The position numbers and the translations under genes were made by a program. 64,000 nt of DNA from CAVONB01 sp963697205 (lineage in GTDB: Bacteria; Pseudomonadota; Alphaproteobacteria; Rhizobiales; Hyphomicrobiaceae). Under the pieces are notes generated by a model, which had not been told where the DNA came from, did no database searches, and was given only the letters and a program-made list of their open reading frames with translations. Shown here piece after piece: positions 8,834 to 18,255 of the stretch (positions are counted from its first letter, which is position 1; every line of letters starts with the position of its first letter). Where the stretch lies: assembly GCA_963697205.1 (NCBI GenBank), contig CAVONB010000015.1:310001-374000 (forward strand), given 5' to 3'.

Positions 8834-9160
8834 GAGAACCCCCGTTGAACGAAACAATTCAGCCGACACGCGACGGTCCGAAGTGGACCCGTCGGCGCGG
8901 CAGCGGACGTGCCGCTTGGCAGGAAACTATCAGTTATTTTGCCCGCTGGACGGCTTGACTTCCGGATGAGGATCGGGCGTGGCCGTTCGGCTACAGCCGC
9001 CGCGCGCAGCGGGTTGCGACGATGCTAGCGGTGCGACCAGCAGTGCAACTGGCGTGAGGCGCGCGAGGTACAAAGGGGCAATGTCATGCGCAGCAACCTG
9101 CAGGTGCGGCCCGTGCGCGCGCGTGAATTTGCGCGAGATATCAGCGTGCCGACGGTGCGA
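8834..9160. other. Intergenic region without recognised feature
   Basis: 327 bases between the 3' end of spoVR and the start of the exported-protein gene, both on the minus strand. It should contain the promoter of the exported-protein gene. I see no terminator-like hairpin directly after spoVR and no RNA gene. Confidence 0.4.
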
Positions 9161-10726
9161 TTACGGAATCGGCAAGGCCTCGTGCTCGCGCATCGTCTTG
9201 CCCGTTTCGCTATCGACTTCGGCGAGGCGCACGCGGTAGCCCCACAATCGCGCCAGATGGAGCAGCGTCCTGTCGCAGTTCTCCTTGTCGAGGAGGATAC
9301 CGTTGCGAACCTGATGCTGCAGCGTGAGGCGCCGCGCGCCGGACAAGTCCGCATCGACGATCTGCAGGTCGGGGTCCTGGGCCGCCACCTCGTAGTGGCG
9401 CGACAGCGCGCGGCGGACGCGGCGATAGCCTTCCTCGTTGTGGATGCCGGTGACTTCGGCGACGGGTGCGTTGGAGACGTCGCGTACCTCGAACATGCGG
9501 AAGTCACGCATGAGCTTGGGCGACAGGAACTGCAGGATGCAGCTGTCGTCGCGATACTCGGCCCAGACCTGGCGCAAGGTGGCCATGGCATCGCCGTTGC
9601 CGGCGATCTCGGGGAAACCATTCCTTGTCCTCGGTGCGTCGGCTCGGTGGAGATGCGCTCGATATCACGCATCATGGCGAAGCCGAGCGCATAGGGATTG
9701 AAGCCGGAGAAGCCGCGGTCCGACCAGCCCGGCTGGTAGACGACGGAGGAATGGGAATGAAGGAATTCGAGCATTGAGCCTTCCGTGATGAGGCCCTGCT
9801 CGTACATGCGGTTCATGATCTTGTAGTGCGTGTAGGTGGCGCAGCCCTCGTTCATCATCTTGGTCTGGCGCTGCGGATAGAAGTATTGCGCCAGCATGCG
9901 CACGATCCGCAAAAGCTCGCGCTGCCAGCCGGCGAGCTTTGGGGCGTGCTTCTCGAGGAAATAGAGCAGGTTCTCCTCGGGCAGGCCGAGGCTCTGCGCC
10001 TCGTTCTGGCGGCCCGCCGTCGTGGGGTCCGGCTCCTCGTCGGGGCGCTCGGTGCGCGGCACGGTTCGCCACAAGTCGTTGAAACTCTTCTCCTCGTACT
10101 CGCGCCGCGCCAGCTCGCGAGCACGCTCCTGCTCCAAGGTGCGGGCCTTGCGGCCGATCGGATTGCGGCTCATGCCCTGTTGCATCAGGGCGTGCGCGCT
10201 GTCGAGCACGGCCTCGACGGCTTCGACGCCGTAGCGCTCCTCGCAGCGTGCCACGTAGGTCTTGGCGAAGTCGAGATAGTCGAGGATCGCGTCGGCGTGA
10301 GTCCAGTCCTTGAACAGATAATTGTTCTTGAAGAAGTGGTTGTGGCCGATCGCGGCGTGGGCGATCACGAGCGTCTGCATGGTCATGGTGTTTTCTTCCA
10401 TGACGTAGTTGATGCAGGGGTTGGAGTTGATCACGAGCTCGTAGGCGAGAATGCGCGCGCCCTCTGCGATACAGCGATTCCTCGCGGGCGAAGTGCTTGC
10501 CGAACGACCAGTGCCGGTACATGTGCGGCATGCCGATCGAGGCGTAGGCGTCGAGCATCTGCTCGGCCGTGATGACCTCGATCTGGTTCGGGTAGATGGA
10601 CAGGCCCATCTCGCCGACGCCGATCTCCTCGCAGACGTCGTAGACCTTCTTGAGCAGATCGAAATTCCACTCGGGTCCTTCGAACAGCGGCCGGCGGTTC
10701 CCGCGGATCTCGGGCAGTGCGTTCAT
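9161..10726 (-). pseudogene. spoVR: SpoVR-family stress protein, three +1 frameshifts
   Basis: SpoVR/YcgB-family protein, the third gene of the prkA-yeaH-spoVR operon, which is tied to stationary-phase and stress responses; its biochemical role is unknown. The reading frame changes three times, each time because of one extra base: near 10465 (plus-strand t), at the GG of 9633-9634, and in the GGGG of 9611-9614. Removing three bases gives one 520-residue protein, close to the usual length (about 510), with the family motifs continuous across the joins: MRDIERISTEPTHEDKEWF and CILQFLSPKLMRDF. The ATG at 10726 follows the yeaH stop by 10 bases. No substitution-type stop codon is present, so either a sequencing-consensus artefact or very recent damage fits. 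Confidence 0.88.
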
Positions 10727-10736
10727 ATCGGCCTCG

Positions 10737-12019
10737 TCACGCGGCGTCGGCGTCGGAAAAGAGCTCGCGGAATACAGGATAGATCTCGCCGGGTTGGGAG
10801 ACCTGGCGCATGGCGAAGGCGGTCTGTCGTTCGGCAAGCTCGCGGTAGCCCTGCCAGACGACGCTGTCCTCGCTCATCTGCATCCCCTGCGGCACGACTT
10901 CGATGTAGGCGAAGTACTGGCACAGCGGCAGGACCTGCTGCTCGAGCAGTTCCATGCAGTAGGACATGTCGTCGGAGAAGTTGTGTCCGTCGGAGGCCTG
11001 GGCGCAGTAGATGTTCCAGTCGCTCACGGGATAGCGGTCCTTGACGACCTTCAGCATCTCCTCCATCGCCGACGAGATGATGGTGCCGCCGGTCGCGGTG
11101 TCCTTGAAGAACGTCTCCTCGTCGACCTCTTGCGCCTCCGTGGTGTGGCGGATGAAGACGACGTCGACGGTCGTGTAGTGGCGCGTGCAGGAAGACGTGC
11201 AGCAGCATGAAGAATCGCTTGGCGAGATCCTTCAGGCTCTCCGTCATCGAGGCGGACACGTCCATCAGGCAGAACATGACTGCCTGCGTCATGGGCCGCG
11301 GCACCTGCTCGAAGCGATTGTAGCGCAGGTCGAGCGGATCGATGTAGGCGACGGTCTTGCGCAGCATGACGAGGCGCTTGAGGCGACGCTGCAAATCCTC
11401 GATGCGGGCTTCGTCGCGCGGCGTTTCGGCTTCAGCGGCGGCCAATTCCTCCTCGAGCTTCTTGATGCGACTCGCTCGAGGGGCGATTGAGCGCAATGCG
11501 GCGCGCAAGGCTGTTGCGCATCGTGCGCGTGTGGTTGAGGCGCGCGGGCGGGCCCTCTGACTGATAGCCCGCGCGCGCAGGACGCGGGTTCTTCATCGAC
11601 TTCAACTTGGCCTTGACGAGGTTCGGCAGCTTCAGGTCGTCGAAGAAGAGGTCGAGGAACTCTTCCTGCGTGAGCGTGAAGACGAAGTCGTCCTCGCCGG
11701 AGCCGTCGGCGGATCCCTTCGAGCCGCCGCCACCGCCGCCGCCGTCAGGCTTGGGGATGACGTCGCCAACGGAGAAGTCCTTGTTGCCCGGCAGCACGAA
11801 ATCGCGCGTGCCCTCGCCGCGCCCGAGCGAAAAGGAGGGCTCGCGCAGGCTCTTGGAGCGGATCGAGATGCGCTCGCTGGCCTCGACGTCGGAGACCTTG
11901 CGCTTCTTTAGCGCTTCCTTGACGGCCTCCTTGATCTCGGCGCGGGCGCGCCGCAGGAACCGCTGGCGGTTGCCGAGGGACTTGGACTTCGGGTTCAGGC
12001 GTCGGTCGACGATCTGCAT
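10737..12019 (-). pseudogene. yeaH: YeaH/DUF444 VWA-domain protein, two +1 frameshifts
   Basis: A DUF444 protein (YeaH family), partner of PrkA in stress operons. The N-terminal part is intact: MQIVDRRLNPKSKSLGNRQR, a Gly-rich linker near residues 95-102, then the VWA-like region with the MIDAS motif DVSAS (in FCLMDVSASMTES). Two extra bases break it: plus-strand 11470 (coding AGCGAG[T]CGC) and one G at 11180-11181 (coding GCGC[C]ACTAC). Without them the gene is 1281 bases, 426 residues, matching the family length (about 427). The ATG at 12019 is one base from the prkA stop codon, so translation is probably coupled. The flanking frames show no other damage. Confidence 0.88.
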
Positions 12020-12020
12020 A

Positions 12021-13970
12021 TCAGCTCGATTTCTTCACCCGCATGTACCATTCGACGAGGCGGCGCACCTGACGTGGCGTGTAGCCGCGCTCGATCATGC
12101 GCTGCACGAACTCCTCGTGCTTCTTCTCCGTCTCGCCGTCCTTCTTGGCGCCGAACGAGATCACCGGCAGCAGGTCCTCGACCTGGGAGAACATACGCCG
12201 CTCGATGACGTCGCGGATCTTCTCGTAGGAGGTCCAGCTCGGGTTCTTGCCGCCGTTCTTGGCGCGCGCGCGCAGCGAGAACTTGACGACCTCGTAGCGG
12301 AAGTCCTTCGGGTTGGCGATGCCGGCCGGCTTCTCGATCTTCGACAGCTCCTGGTCGAGAAGTCCGCGGTTCATCAGCTGGCCGGTGTCGGGATCCTTGA
12401 AGTCGTGATCCTCGATCCAGGCGTCGGCATAGGCGACGTAGCGGTCGAACAGGTTCTGGCCGAAGTCGTTGTAGGATCTCCAGGTAGGCCTTCTGGATCT
12501 CGTTGCCGATGAACTCGGCATAGCGCGGCGCCAGCTCCTCCTTGATGAACTCGCGGTAGCGGTCCTCGGTGTCGTCGGGAGAGCTGCTCGCGACGGATCG
12601 CCTGCTCGAGCACATACATCAGGTGCACGGGATCGGCGGCCACCTCGTGGGTGTCGTAGTTGAACGTCTCCGACAGGATCTTGTAGGCGAAACGCGTCGA
12701 GATGCCGTCCATGCCCTCGGTCACGCCGGCGGCGTCGCGGTACTCCTGGATGGTCTTGGCGTGCGGGTCGGTGTCCTTCAGGCTCTCGCCGTCATAGACG
12801 CGCATCTTGGAGAACAACGAGGAGTTCTCGTGCTCCTTGAGGCGCGACAGGACGGAGAACTGCGCCAGCATTTCGAGCGTGCCGGGCGCGCACGGCGCCT
12901 TGGCAAGCTCGGAGCTGGCGAGCAGCTTCTGATAGATCTTGCTGCTCCTCTGCGACGCGCAGGCAATACGGCACCGTGACCACGCAGATGCGGTCGAGGA
13001 AGGCTTCGTTGTTCTTGTTGGCCTTGAAGCTCTGCCATTCGCTCTCGTTGGAGTGGGCGATGATGAGGCCCTGGTAGGGGAGCGCGCCGACGTTCTCGGT
13101 GCCGACGTAGGTGCCGTCCTGCGTCGCGGTCAGCAACGGGTGCAGCATCTTGATCGGCGCCTTGAACATCTCGACGAACTCGAGCAGGCCCTGCGTGGTG
13201 CGGTTGAGGCCGCCGGAATAGGAGTAGGCGTCGGCGTCGTTCTGGCCGTGGAACTCCAGCTTGCGGATGTCGACCTTGCCGACCAGCGAGGAGATGTCCT
13301 GGTTGTTCTCGTCGCCAGGCTCGGTCTTGGCGATGCAGATCTGGCGCAGCTTGGACGGGAAGAGCTTGACGACGGTGAACTTGGAGATGTCGCCGCCGAA
13401 CTCGTCGAGGCGCTTGACCGCCCATGGGCTCATGGTGCCCGTCAGCTTGCGCAGCGGGGATGTTGTACTGCTCGAGAAGGGTCTGGCCCATGCTGGCGGG
13501 ATCGAAGAGCCCGAGCGGGCTTTCGAAGATCGGGCTGATCTCGTCGCCGGCCTTCAGGACGTAGATCGGGCAGTGCTCCATCAGCTCCTTCAGGCGCTCG
13601 GCCATGCGACGACTTGCCGCCGCCGACCGGTCCCAGCAGATAGAGGATCTGCTTGCGCTCCTCGAGGCCCTGCGCGGCCGCGCGGAAGTAGCCGACGATG
13701 CGCTCGATCGTCTCTTCCAGGCCGTAGAAGTCCTTGAAGGCGGGATAGATCTTCATCGTGCGGTTCATGAAGATACGGCCGAGTCGCGGGTCCTTGGAGG
13801 TGTCGACTTGGTTCGGCTCGCCGATGGCGATGATCATGCGCTCCGCAGGCGCTCGCATAATGCATCGGGTCCTCGCGGCAGCCTTCGAGGTACTGCTTCA
13901 AGGACATCTCGGACTGCTTGTTGCGGTCGTAGGACCGCGCATAAAGATCGAAGATCTGATTTTCCGACAT
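12021..13970 (-). pseudogene. prkA: PrkA-family serine protein kinase, six +1 frameshifts
   Basis: A PrkA (YeaG-type) protein with an AAA+-like N-terminal part carrying the Walker A loop GPVGGGKS (about residues 113-120) and the conserved block GDENNQDISSLVGKVDIR, and the C-terminal kinase-like domain ending RRLVEWYMRVKK. Seven consecutive frames encode it, each joined by one extra base at plus-strand 13847 (a), 13605 (t), 13455 (c), 12938-12940 (one base), 12580 (a) and 12477 (t). Removing six bases gives 647 residues against about 644 for the family, and the protein reads through each join with conserved sequence, for example GGGKSSLAERL and NIPLRKLTGTMSPW. The ATG at 13970 has AGGGA just upstream. 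First gene of the operon. Confidence 0.9.
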
Positions 13971-14352
13971 CGTGTCCCTGCCCAAGCTCGTCATGTCGAC
14001 CTGCGAACGCGCGTAAGCTGCGTTCGGTTCTCAATCGTCAACGCCCTGGCCCAGCGGCGGTCGCGCGGGCGCTCATCCGACTTGAGGAAGCCGATCGCCG
14101 CATTGCCTATACTATCATATGGAGGCGCGTGGTCTGCATTGGCAGATGCGCCTTCGCGATGAAAGTTGGGTGCATGCGTGCATCCACTCCCCAAGTCTTA
14201 TGATCTCATGGGAAAATGGTGACATAAGGGTCGCAGCCCAAGGTCTCGCGCGGCGCAAAGCGCGCCCATGACGGCCAAATGCGGCCTGAACGCACGGTTT
14301 ACTGTGACGGTCACGCCACAAGCACGGGTCGATTCGGAGACGATGATTCGGC
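13971..14352. other. Divergent intergenic region upstream of prkA
   Basis: 382 bases between prkA (minus) and the regulator gene (plus). It holds the candidate EcfG-type promoter listed separately. The segment around 14101-14125 is locally AT-richer (CTATACTATCATATGG) and could carry a promoter element. No RNA gene or coding sequence is visible. Confidence 0.45.
14006..14031 (-). promoter_or_regulatory. Candidate EcfG-type general stress promoter for prkA
   Basis: Read on the minus strand, AGAAC (14031-14027), 17 bases and CGTT (14009-14006) resemble the alphaproteobacterial EcfG consensus GGAAC-N16/17-CGTT with one mismatch. The -10 element lies 36 bases upstream of the prkA ATG. Short motifs like this occur by chance, so this is a weak call. 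Confidence 0.35.
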
Positions 14353-15249
14353 ATGAGCCTGCACCACCTGCCCCCCTTTCTGACCACCCGCGAGCTTGCT
14401 GACCTGATCCGGCTCAAGGAACGCAAGGTCTACGATCTCGTGGCGACTGGGCAAATTCCGCATGTCAAAGCGACCGGTAAGCTATTGTTTCCGCGTGATC
14501 TTATTGCTGCCTGGCTAGCGCAGCACACCGAGTATCCGGCTGGGTCTGAGGCGCGGCTGGCGCGGCCGCCGATCGTGGCGGGCAGTTCGGATCCGCTGCT
14601 CGACTGGGCGGTGCGCGAATCCGGCAGCGGGCTGGCGGTGAGTTGGGGCGGCAGCCTCGATGGACTGGAGCGGTTCGTCGCGGCCGGGGCGATGGCGGCC
14701 GGCATGCATGTGGCCGAGGACGGTGACGAAGGCTGGAATGTCGAGCACGTGCGCAGCCGACTGTTCGGCGCGCCGGTCGTGCTGATCGCCTGGGCGCTGC
14801 GGACGCAGGGGCTGGTCGTTGCGCCTGGCAACCCCTTGAAGATCGAGACCATTGCCGACCTGAAGGGGCGACGCGTTATTGCGCGGCAGCGCCAGGCCGG
14901 GGCGTTCGTTCTACTGCAGCGGCTGCTGGCCTCGGCGGGGCTCGGCGTAGACGCCATCAAGCGGGTCGAGCCGCCGGCATTGACCGAGGCGGACGTCGCC
15001 GCGGCGATCGCAGACGGACGGGCCGACGCTGGGCTGGCCATCGAGGCCGTGGCGCGCGCGTACCGGCTGGGGTTCGTGCCTGTGATCGAGGAGCGCTACG
15101 ACCTGCTGGTGTGGCGCGCGGATTATTTCAGCGAGAGCTTGCAGAAGCTGGTCGGTTTCGTGCAGACGCCGCGGTTCCAGGAGCGCGCGGCGGCACTGGG
15201 CGGCTACGACGTCTCGATGGTGGGACGCGTGCGCTACAACGCGTCCTGA
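14353..15249 (+). CDS. Helix-turn-helix regulator with periplasmic-binding-like effector domain
   Basis: A 298-residue protein with an N-terminal excisionase/MerR-type winged helix (about residues 9-58; LTTRELADLIRLKERKVYDL with PHVKATGKLLFPRDL) fused to a substrate-binding-protein-like domain (about residues 75-298; PBP-like, PF12727 type). That layout is found in one-component regulators related to molybdate or other oxyanion sensors, in which the binding domain senses a small ligand in the cytoplasm. Visible landmarks of the effector domain are GSSDPLLDWAV, WNVEHVRSRLFG, LVVAPGNPLKI and GRADAGLAIEAVA. There is no signal peptide. The ligand is unknown. The two molybdenum enzymes in this window lie 7 and 30 kb away, so a molybdate role is only a possibility. 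Confidence 0.85.
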   Translation: MSLHHLPPFLTTRELADLIRLKERKVYDLVATGQIPHVKATGKLLFPRDLIAAWLAQHTEYPAGSEARLARPPIVAGSSDPLLDWAVRESGSGLAVSWGGSLDGLERFVAAGAMAAGMHVAEDGDEGWNVEHVRSRLFGAPVVLIAWALRTQGLVVAPGNPLKIETIADLKGRRVIARQRQAGAFVLLQRLLASAGLGVDAIKRVEPPALTEADVAAAIADGRADAGLAIEAVARAYRLGFVPVIEERYDLLVWRADYFSESLQKLVGFVQTPRFQERAAALGGYDVSMVGRVRYNAS

Positions 15250-15360
15250 CCGGCCTGGCCACGCACGAGGTGGCTGCCGGTGCCAGTCGCGGCGGCGGGT
15301 TCAGGATTGTTCCGGCAGCGGTGGCTCGCCCGCTCTGCTAAACTGGCCGGCCAGACGCAG

Positions 15361-15391
15361 GCGGCCTCCCCGGGGGTGCCGGAGAGGCCGC
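15361..15391 (+). terminator. Imperfect GC-rich hairpin after the regulator gene
   Basis: An 11-bp arm GCGGCCTCCCC (15361-15371) pairs with GGAGAGGCCGC (15381-15391) with one mismatch. There is no T-run. It may end the regulator transcript. Confidence 0.35.
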
Positions 15392-15466
15392 ATGGCCGTG
15401 CATCGGATGCTCGACGATGAGGCATCGCGGACGCTGGGCAGGCGTCCGTCAAACCTCGACGTCAGA

Positions 15467-15847
15467 TCAGATGGCTTCCTTCAGTTCCTTGGCGGCGCGG
15501 AACGCGACCTTCTTCGACGCCTTGATCTTGATCTTCTCGCCGGTCGCAGGGTTGCGGCCCATGCGGGCGGGGCGGCGGCGCACCTGGAGGATGCCGATGC
15601 CGGAGATGCGGACCTTGGAGCCCTTCTTGAGGTGCTTGGAGATCATGTCCGTGAAATCGGAGAGCATGACCGTGGCCTGCTTGCGCGGCACGTTGTGGGA
15701 CTCGGCCAGATCCTTCGCCATCTGCGTCAGCGTGATGGTGGAGGACTTGGTGGCGGACTTGGCGGCAGCCTTTGCCGGTGCCTTGGCCTTGGCGGCGGCC
15801 TTCGACTTGGCCGGAGCCTTGGAAGCTTTCTTGGCAGGAGTTTTCAT
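15467..15847 (-). CDS. HU-family DNA-binding protein with Lys/Ala-rich N-terminal tail
   Basis: A 126-residue protein. Residues 1 to about 36 are almost only Lys, Ala, Pro and Ser in a histone H1-like pattern (repeats of AAAK, APAK). Residues about 37-126 form the HU/IHF core, with TLTQMAKDLAE, KGSKVRISGIG, the RRRPARMGRNPATGE DNA-binding arm with its intercalating proline, and KKVAFRAAKELK. HU is normally about 90 residues, so the tail is an added feature. It should bend and compact DNA without strict sequence preference. An H-NS-type gene with a similar basic tail lies 66 bases upstream on the same strand, so the two are probably co-transcribed. The ATG at 15847 has AAAAGG upstream. Confidence 0.92.
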   Translation of the reverse strand: MKTPAKKASKAPAKSKAAAKAKAPAKAAAKSATKSSTITLTQMAKDLAESHNVPRKQATVMLSDFTDMISKHLKKGSKVRISGIGILQVRRRPARMGRNPATGEKIKIKASKKVAFRAAKELKEAI

Positions 15848-15913
15848 GAGCGTGATGGACCTTTTCTGGTGTGGATAGCTTGTTTTGTCGTGGGCGAGGG
15901 GCCGTTGCCGCCG

Positions 15914-16300
15914 TCAGGCGACCCGAAACCGCTCGATATTGCCACCGGCCTGGACGAGCCAACGCGGCTTGCGGCCGCGCCCCGTCCACGTCAGCGCGGG
16001 GTTCTTGGGGTGACGAAACTTCACGGCAACGCGCGATTTGCCGCGATTGGACTTCCCGGCCGGGCTGCCGGAGAAGAGCTCTGAAACGCTGAACCCGGCG
16101 CGCTCGGCGAGCGCCTCCACTTTCTGTCTGACCGCAGAACGCTCGTCTTCGTGGCGCGACTCGATTGCGGTATCGACACGCTTTTGCAGCGCGATCAGTT
16201 GCGTCAGCGTCATGGCGTCGAGGCCGGACTTGCGGGCCTTCGTGGGAGACCGCTTTGCGATCTTGCGAGCCGGCGCCTTTTTCGCTCGTTTGGCTTTCAT
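15914..16300 (-). CDS. H-NS-family nucleoid protein with basic N-terminal tail
   Basis: A 128-residue protein. The ATG at 16300 is chosen over an in-frame GTG at 16315 because AAGGA lies 5 bases before it. Residues 1-25 are a Lys/Arg/Ala tail, residues about 26-70 a coiled-coil oligomerisation region (TLTQLIALQKRVDTAIESR), and the C-terminal DNA-binding domain has HPKNPALTWTGRGRKPRWL, the H-NS/MvaT-like hook that reads the AT-rich minor groove. Such proteins silence AT-rich or foreign DNA. The gene is followed by the HU gene on the same strand. The 640 bases upstream are the most T-rich noncoding stretch near here and could be an autoregulatory target. Confidence 0.9.
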   Translation of the reverse strand: MKAKRAKKAPARKIAKRSPTKARKSGLDAMTLTQLIALQKRVDTAIESRHEDERSAVRQKVEALAERAGFSVSELFSGSPAGKSNRGKSRVAVKFRHPKNPALTWTGRGRKPRWLVQAGGNIERFRVA

Positions 16301-16943
16301 TTTGGTCCTTGGCACTTCAAGCTCGTCAGATGTTCCGTTGCTGTAATGGCTAAATCATTTCTCATCGGTTGCGAACTGAAGACGATCAGTTAAGTGCCGG
16401 AAATCACTACGTTGTGACTGGATTGCAACGAAAACTGGGTTTTTGAGCCCCGCGACCGCCCGGAAGAGCCATGTTTCATGTTCGTGGGGGCTTTTCGGCG
16501 TCCGGTGGTGAGCGGTTGCAGCTCGATTTTCCGGTTTTTTCTTTCACTGATTCGTTTTCTGAGACTCCTTTTCAGTTCGCAATCGAGATATTCCCGGTCC
16601 GATGTTCGGAGTGGCGGGTGGCTGCGGCAGACTTTTTTGCGGCAACGTCCAGTCCTTGAGTACGGTCACTCCGGCTACCCGGAGCGACGCGAAAACGCCT
16701 ATGGGGTAAGGCTTCCCAGCGCCTTCGCCTCAGGCGCAACATGCGCCGACGGGGGGTTCCATGACACGACCAGCGGCGTTGATGCAACCCTCCCAATGTT
16801 CAAAAACTGCGACGAATAAGCCGTAACTCGTCCATTCGTGGCTTCGCGCAGCCGTCACTGGGCCCTCGACGTGAGGCCCGGTTGCGCGCTATCAGTCGCA
16901 AAGACAACAACGACCGATGGATCGGCGAGCGGGAGAAATGCCT
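16301..16943. other. 643-base noncoding region upstream of the H-NS gene and pcaF
   Basis: Divergent promoter region of the H-NS-type gene (minus) and the thiolase gene (plus). The part from about 16320 to 16640 is visibly richer in A and T than the surroundings, with runs such as GGTTTTTTC near 16533. I see no open frame with protein-like composition, no tRNA and no strong hairpin. It may be bound by the H-NS-type protein itself. Confidence 0.5.
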
Positions 16944-18146
16944 ATGAGGAGCGCCTATATCGTGAACGGTGTGCGGACACCGATCGGCCGCTACGGCGGT
17001 TGCCTGTCGCGCGTGCGGACCGACGATCTTGCCGCCCACGCCATCCGCGAACTCATGGCGCGCAATCCATCGGTCCCGGCCGAGGCCATTGACGACGTCG
17101 TGCTCGGCAACGTCAACCAGGCAGGCGAAGACAACCGCAACGTGGCGCGGATGGCGGCACTGCTCTCGGGCCTGCCGACGTCGGTGCCCGGTGCGACGGT
17201 CAACCGGTTGTGCGGGTCCGGGCTGGAAGCGCTGGCGCAAGCCTCGCGGCAGATCATGACGGGCGAGGCAGAGGTCGTGGTCGCCGGAGGCGTGGAGGGG
17301 ATGTCGCGTGCGCCGTTCGTGATGGGCAAGGCGCATGAGGCCTTTTCGCGCAACGCGGAGATCTTCGACACGACGATCGGTTGGCGGTTCGTCAATCCGG
17401 CGATCCAGAAGCAGTACGGCACGGAAGCCATGCCGGAGACGGCGGAGAACGTGGCGGAGGACTTCCAGATCACGCGGGCGGATCAGGATGCGTTTGCGCT
17501 CAGGAGCCAGGAGCGCGCGGCGCGGGCACAAGCGAGCGGCCGGTTCGCCAAGGAAATCGTCGCGGTTACGATCCCACAGCGCAAGGGCGAGCCGATGGTC
17601 GTTGCGAAGGACGAGCATCCCCGCGCAACCAGCCTGGAACAGCTTGGCAGGCTGCCGACGCCGTTCCGGCAGGGCGGTTCAGTGACGGCGGGCAATGCGT
17701 CCGGCGTCAACGACGGTGCGGCGGCGCTGCTGATCGCGTCGGAAGATGCGGTGAAGAGGTACAACCTGAAACCGCTTGCCCGGTTCGTGGCTGCCGCATC
17801 GGCGGGCGTGCCGCCGCGCATCATGGGGATCGGGCCCGCGCCGTCGTCGAAGAAGCTCGCCGAGCTCTTGAAGCTCAAGATCTCCGACTTTGACGTCGTG
17901 GAGTTGAACGAAGCTTTCGCCGCGCAGGCGCTGGCGGTGTTGCGTCAGCTTGGGCTGCCCGACGACGCGGAGCATGTGAACCCCAACGGCGGGGCGATTG
18001 CACTCGGCCATCCGCTGGGCATGTCAGGCACGCGGCTGGCGCTGACGGCAGCGCTCGAACTGGAAGAGCGCAAGGCCAAACGGGCGCTGTGCACGATGTG
18101 CATCGGCGTCGGCCAGGGCATCTCGGTGGCGCTGGAGCGGGTGTGA
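16944..18146 (+). CDS. pcaF: 3-oxoadipyl-CoA/acetyl-CoA thiolase
   Basis: A 400-residue thiolase that cleaves a 3-ketoacyl-CoA with CoA. The closest fit by eye is the PcaF type of the beta-ketoadipate pathway (3-oxoadipyl-CoA to succinyl-CoA and acetyl-CoA), the family with the N terminus YIVNGVRTPIGRYGG. The active-site set is complete: nucleophile Cys90 (NRLCGSG), His356 (ALGHPLGMSG) and Cys386 (CTMCIGVGQG). The ATG at 16944 has GGGAGA 7 bases upstream; the ATG two codons earlier is too close to that site. No other pca genes are nearby, so a general beta-oxidation thiolase remains possible. Confidence 0.85.
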   Translation: MRSAYIVNGVRTPIGRYGGCLSRVRTDDLAAHAIRELMARNPSVPAEAIDDVVLGNVNQAGEDNRNVARMAALLSGLPTSVPGATVNRLCGSGLEALAQASRQIMTGEAEVVVAGGVEGMSRAPFVMGKAHEAFSRNAEIFDTTIGWRFVNPAIQKQYGTEAMPETAENVAEDFQITRADQDAFALRSQERAARAQASGRFAKEIVAVTIPQRKGEPMVVAKDEHPRATSLEQLGRLPTPFRQGGSVTAGNASGVNDGAAALLIASEDAVKRYNLKPLARFVAAASAGVPPRIMGIGPAPSSKKLAELLKLKISDFDVVELNEAFAAQALAVLRQLGLPDDAEHVNPNGGAIALGHPLGMSGTRLALTAALELEERKAKRALCTMCIGVGQGISVALERV

Positions 18147-18255
18147 AGCCTTATTGCGCTGACGGCGCGGCGCTTTGGTAGCCCGCTGCGTGATCGCGCC
18201 GGGGGCGGCCGGCGGCGCGGTCTGCGGCCTCGCGTTCGGGAAGGCGGGACCTGCT

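Noticed and set aside
9161..13970. Programmed ribosomal frameshifting as explanation for the stress operon
   Set aside because: No slippery heptamers or consistent downstream structures are seen, and eleven such sites in three genes would be without precedent.
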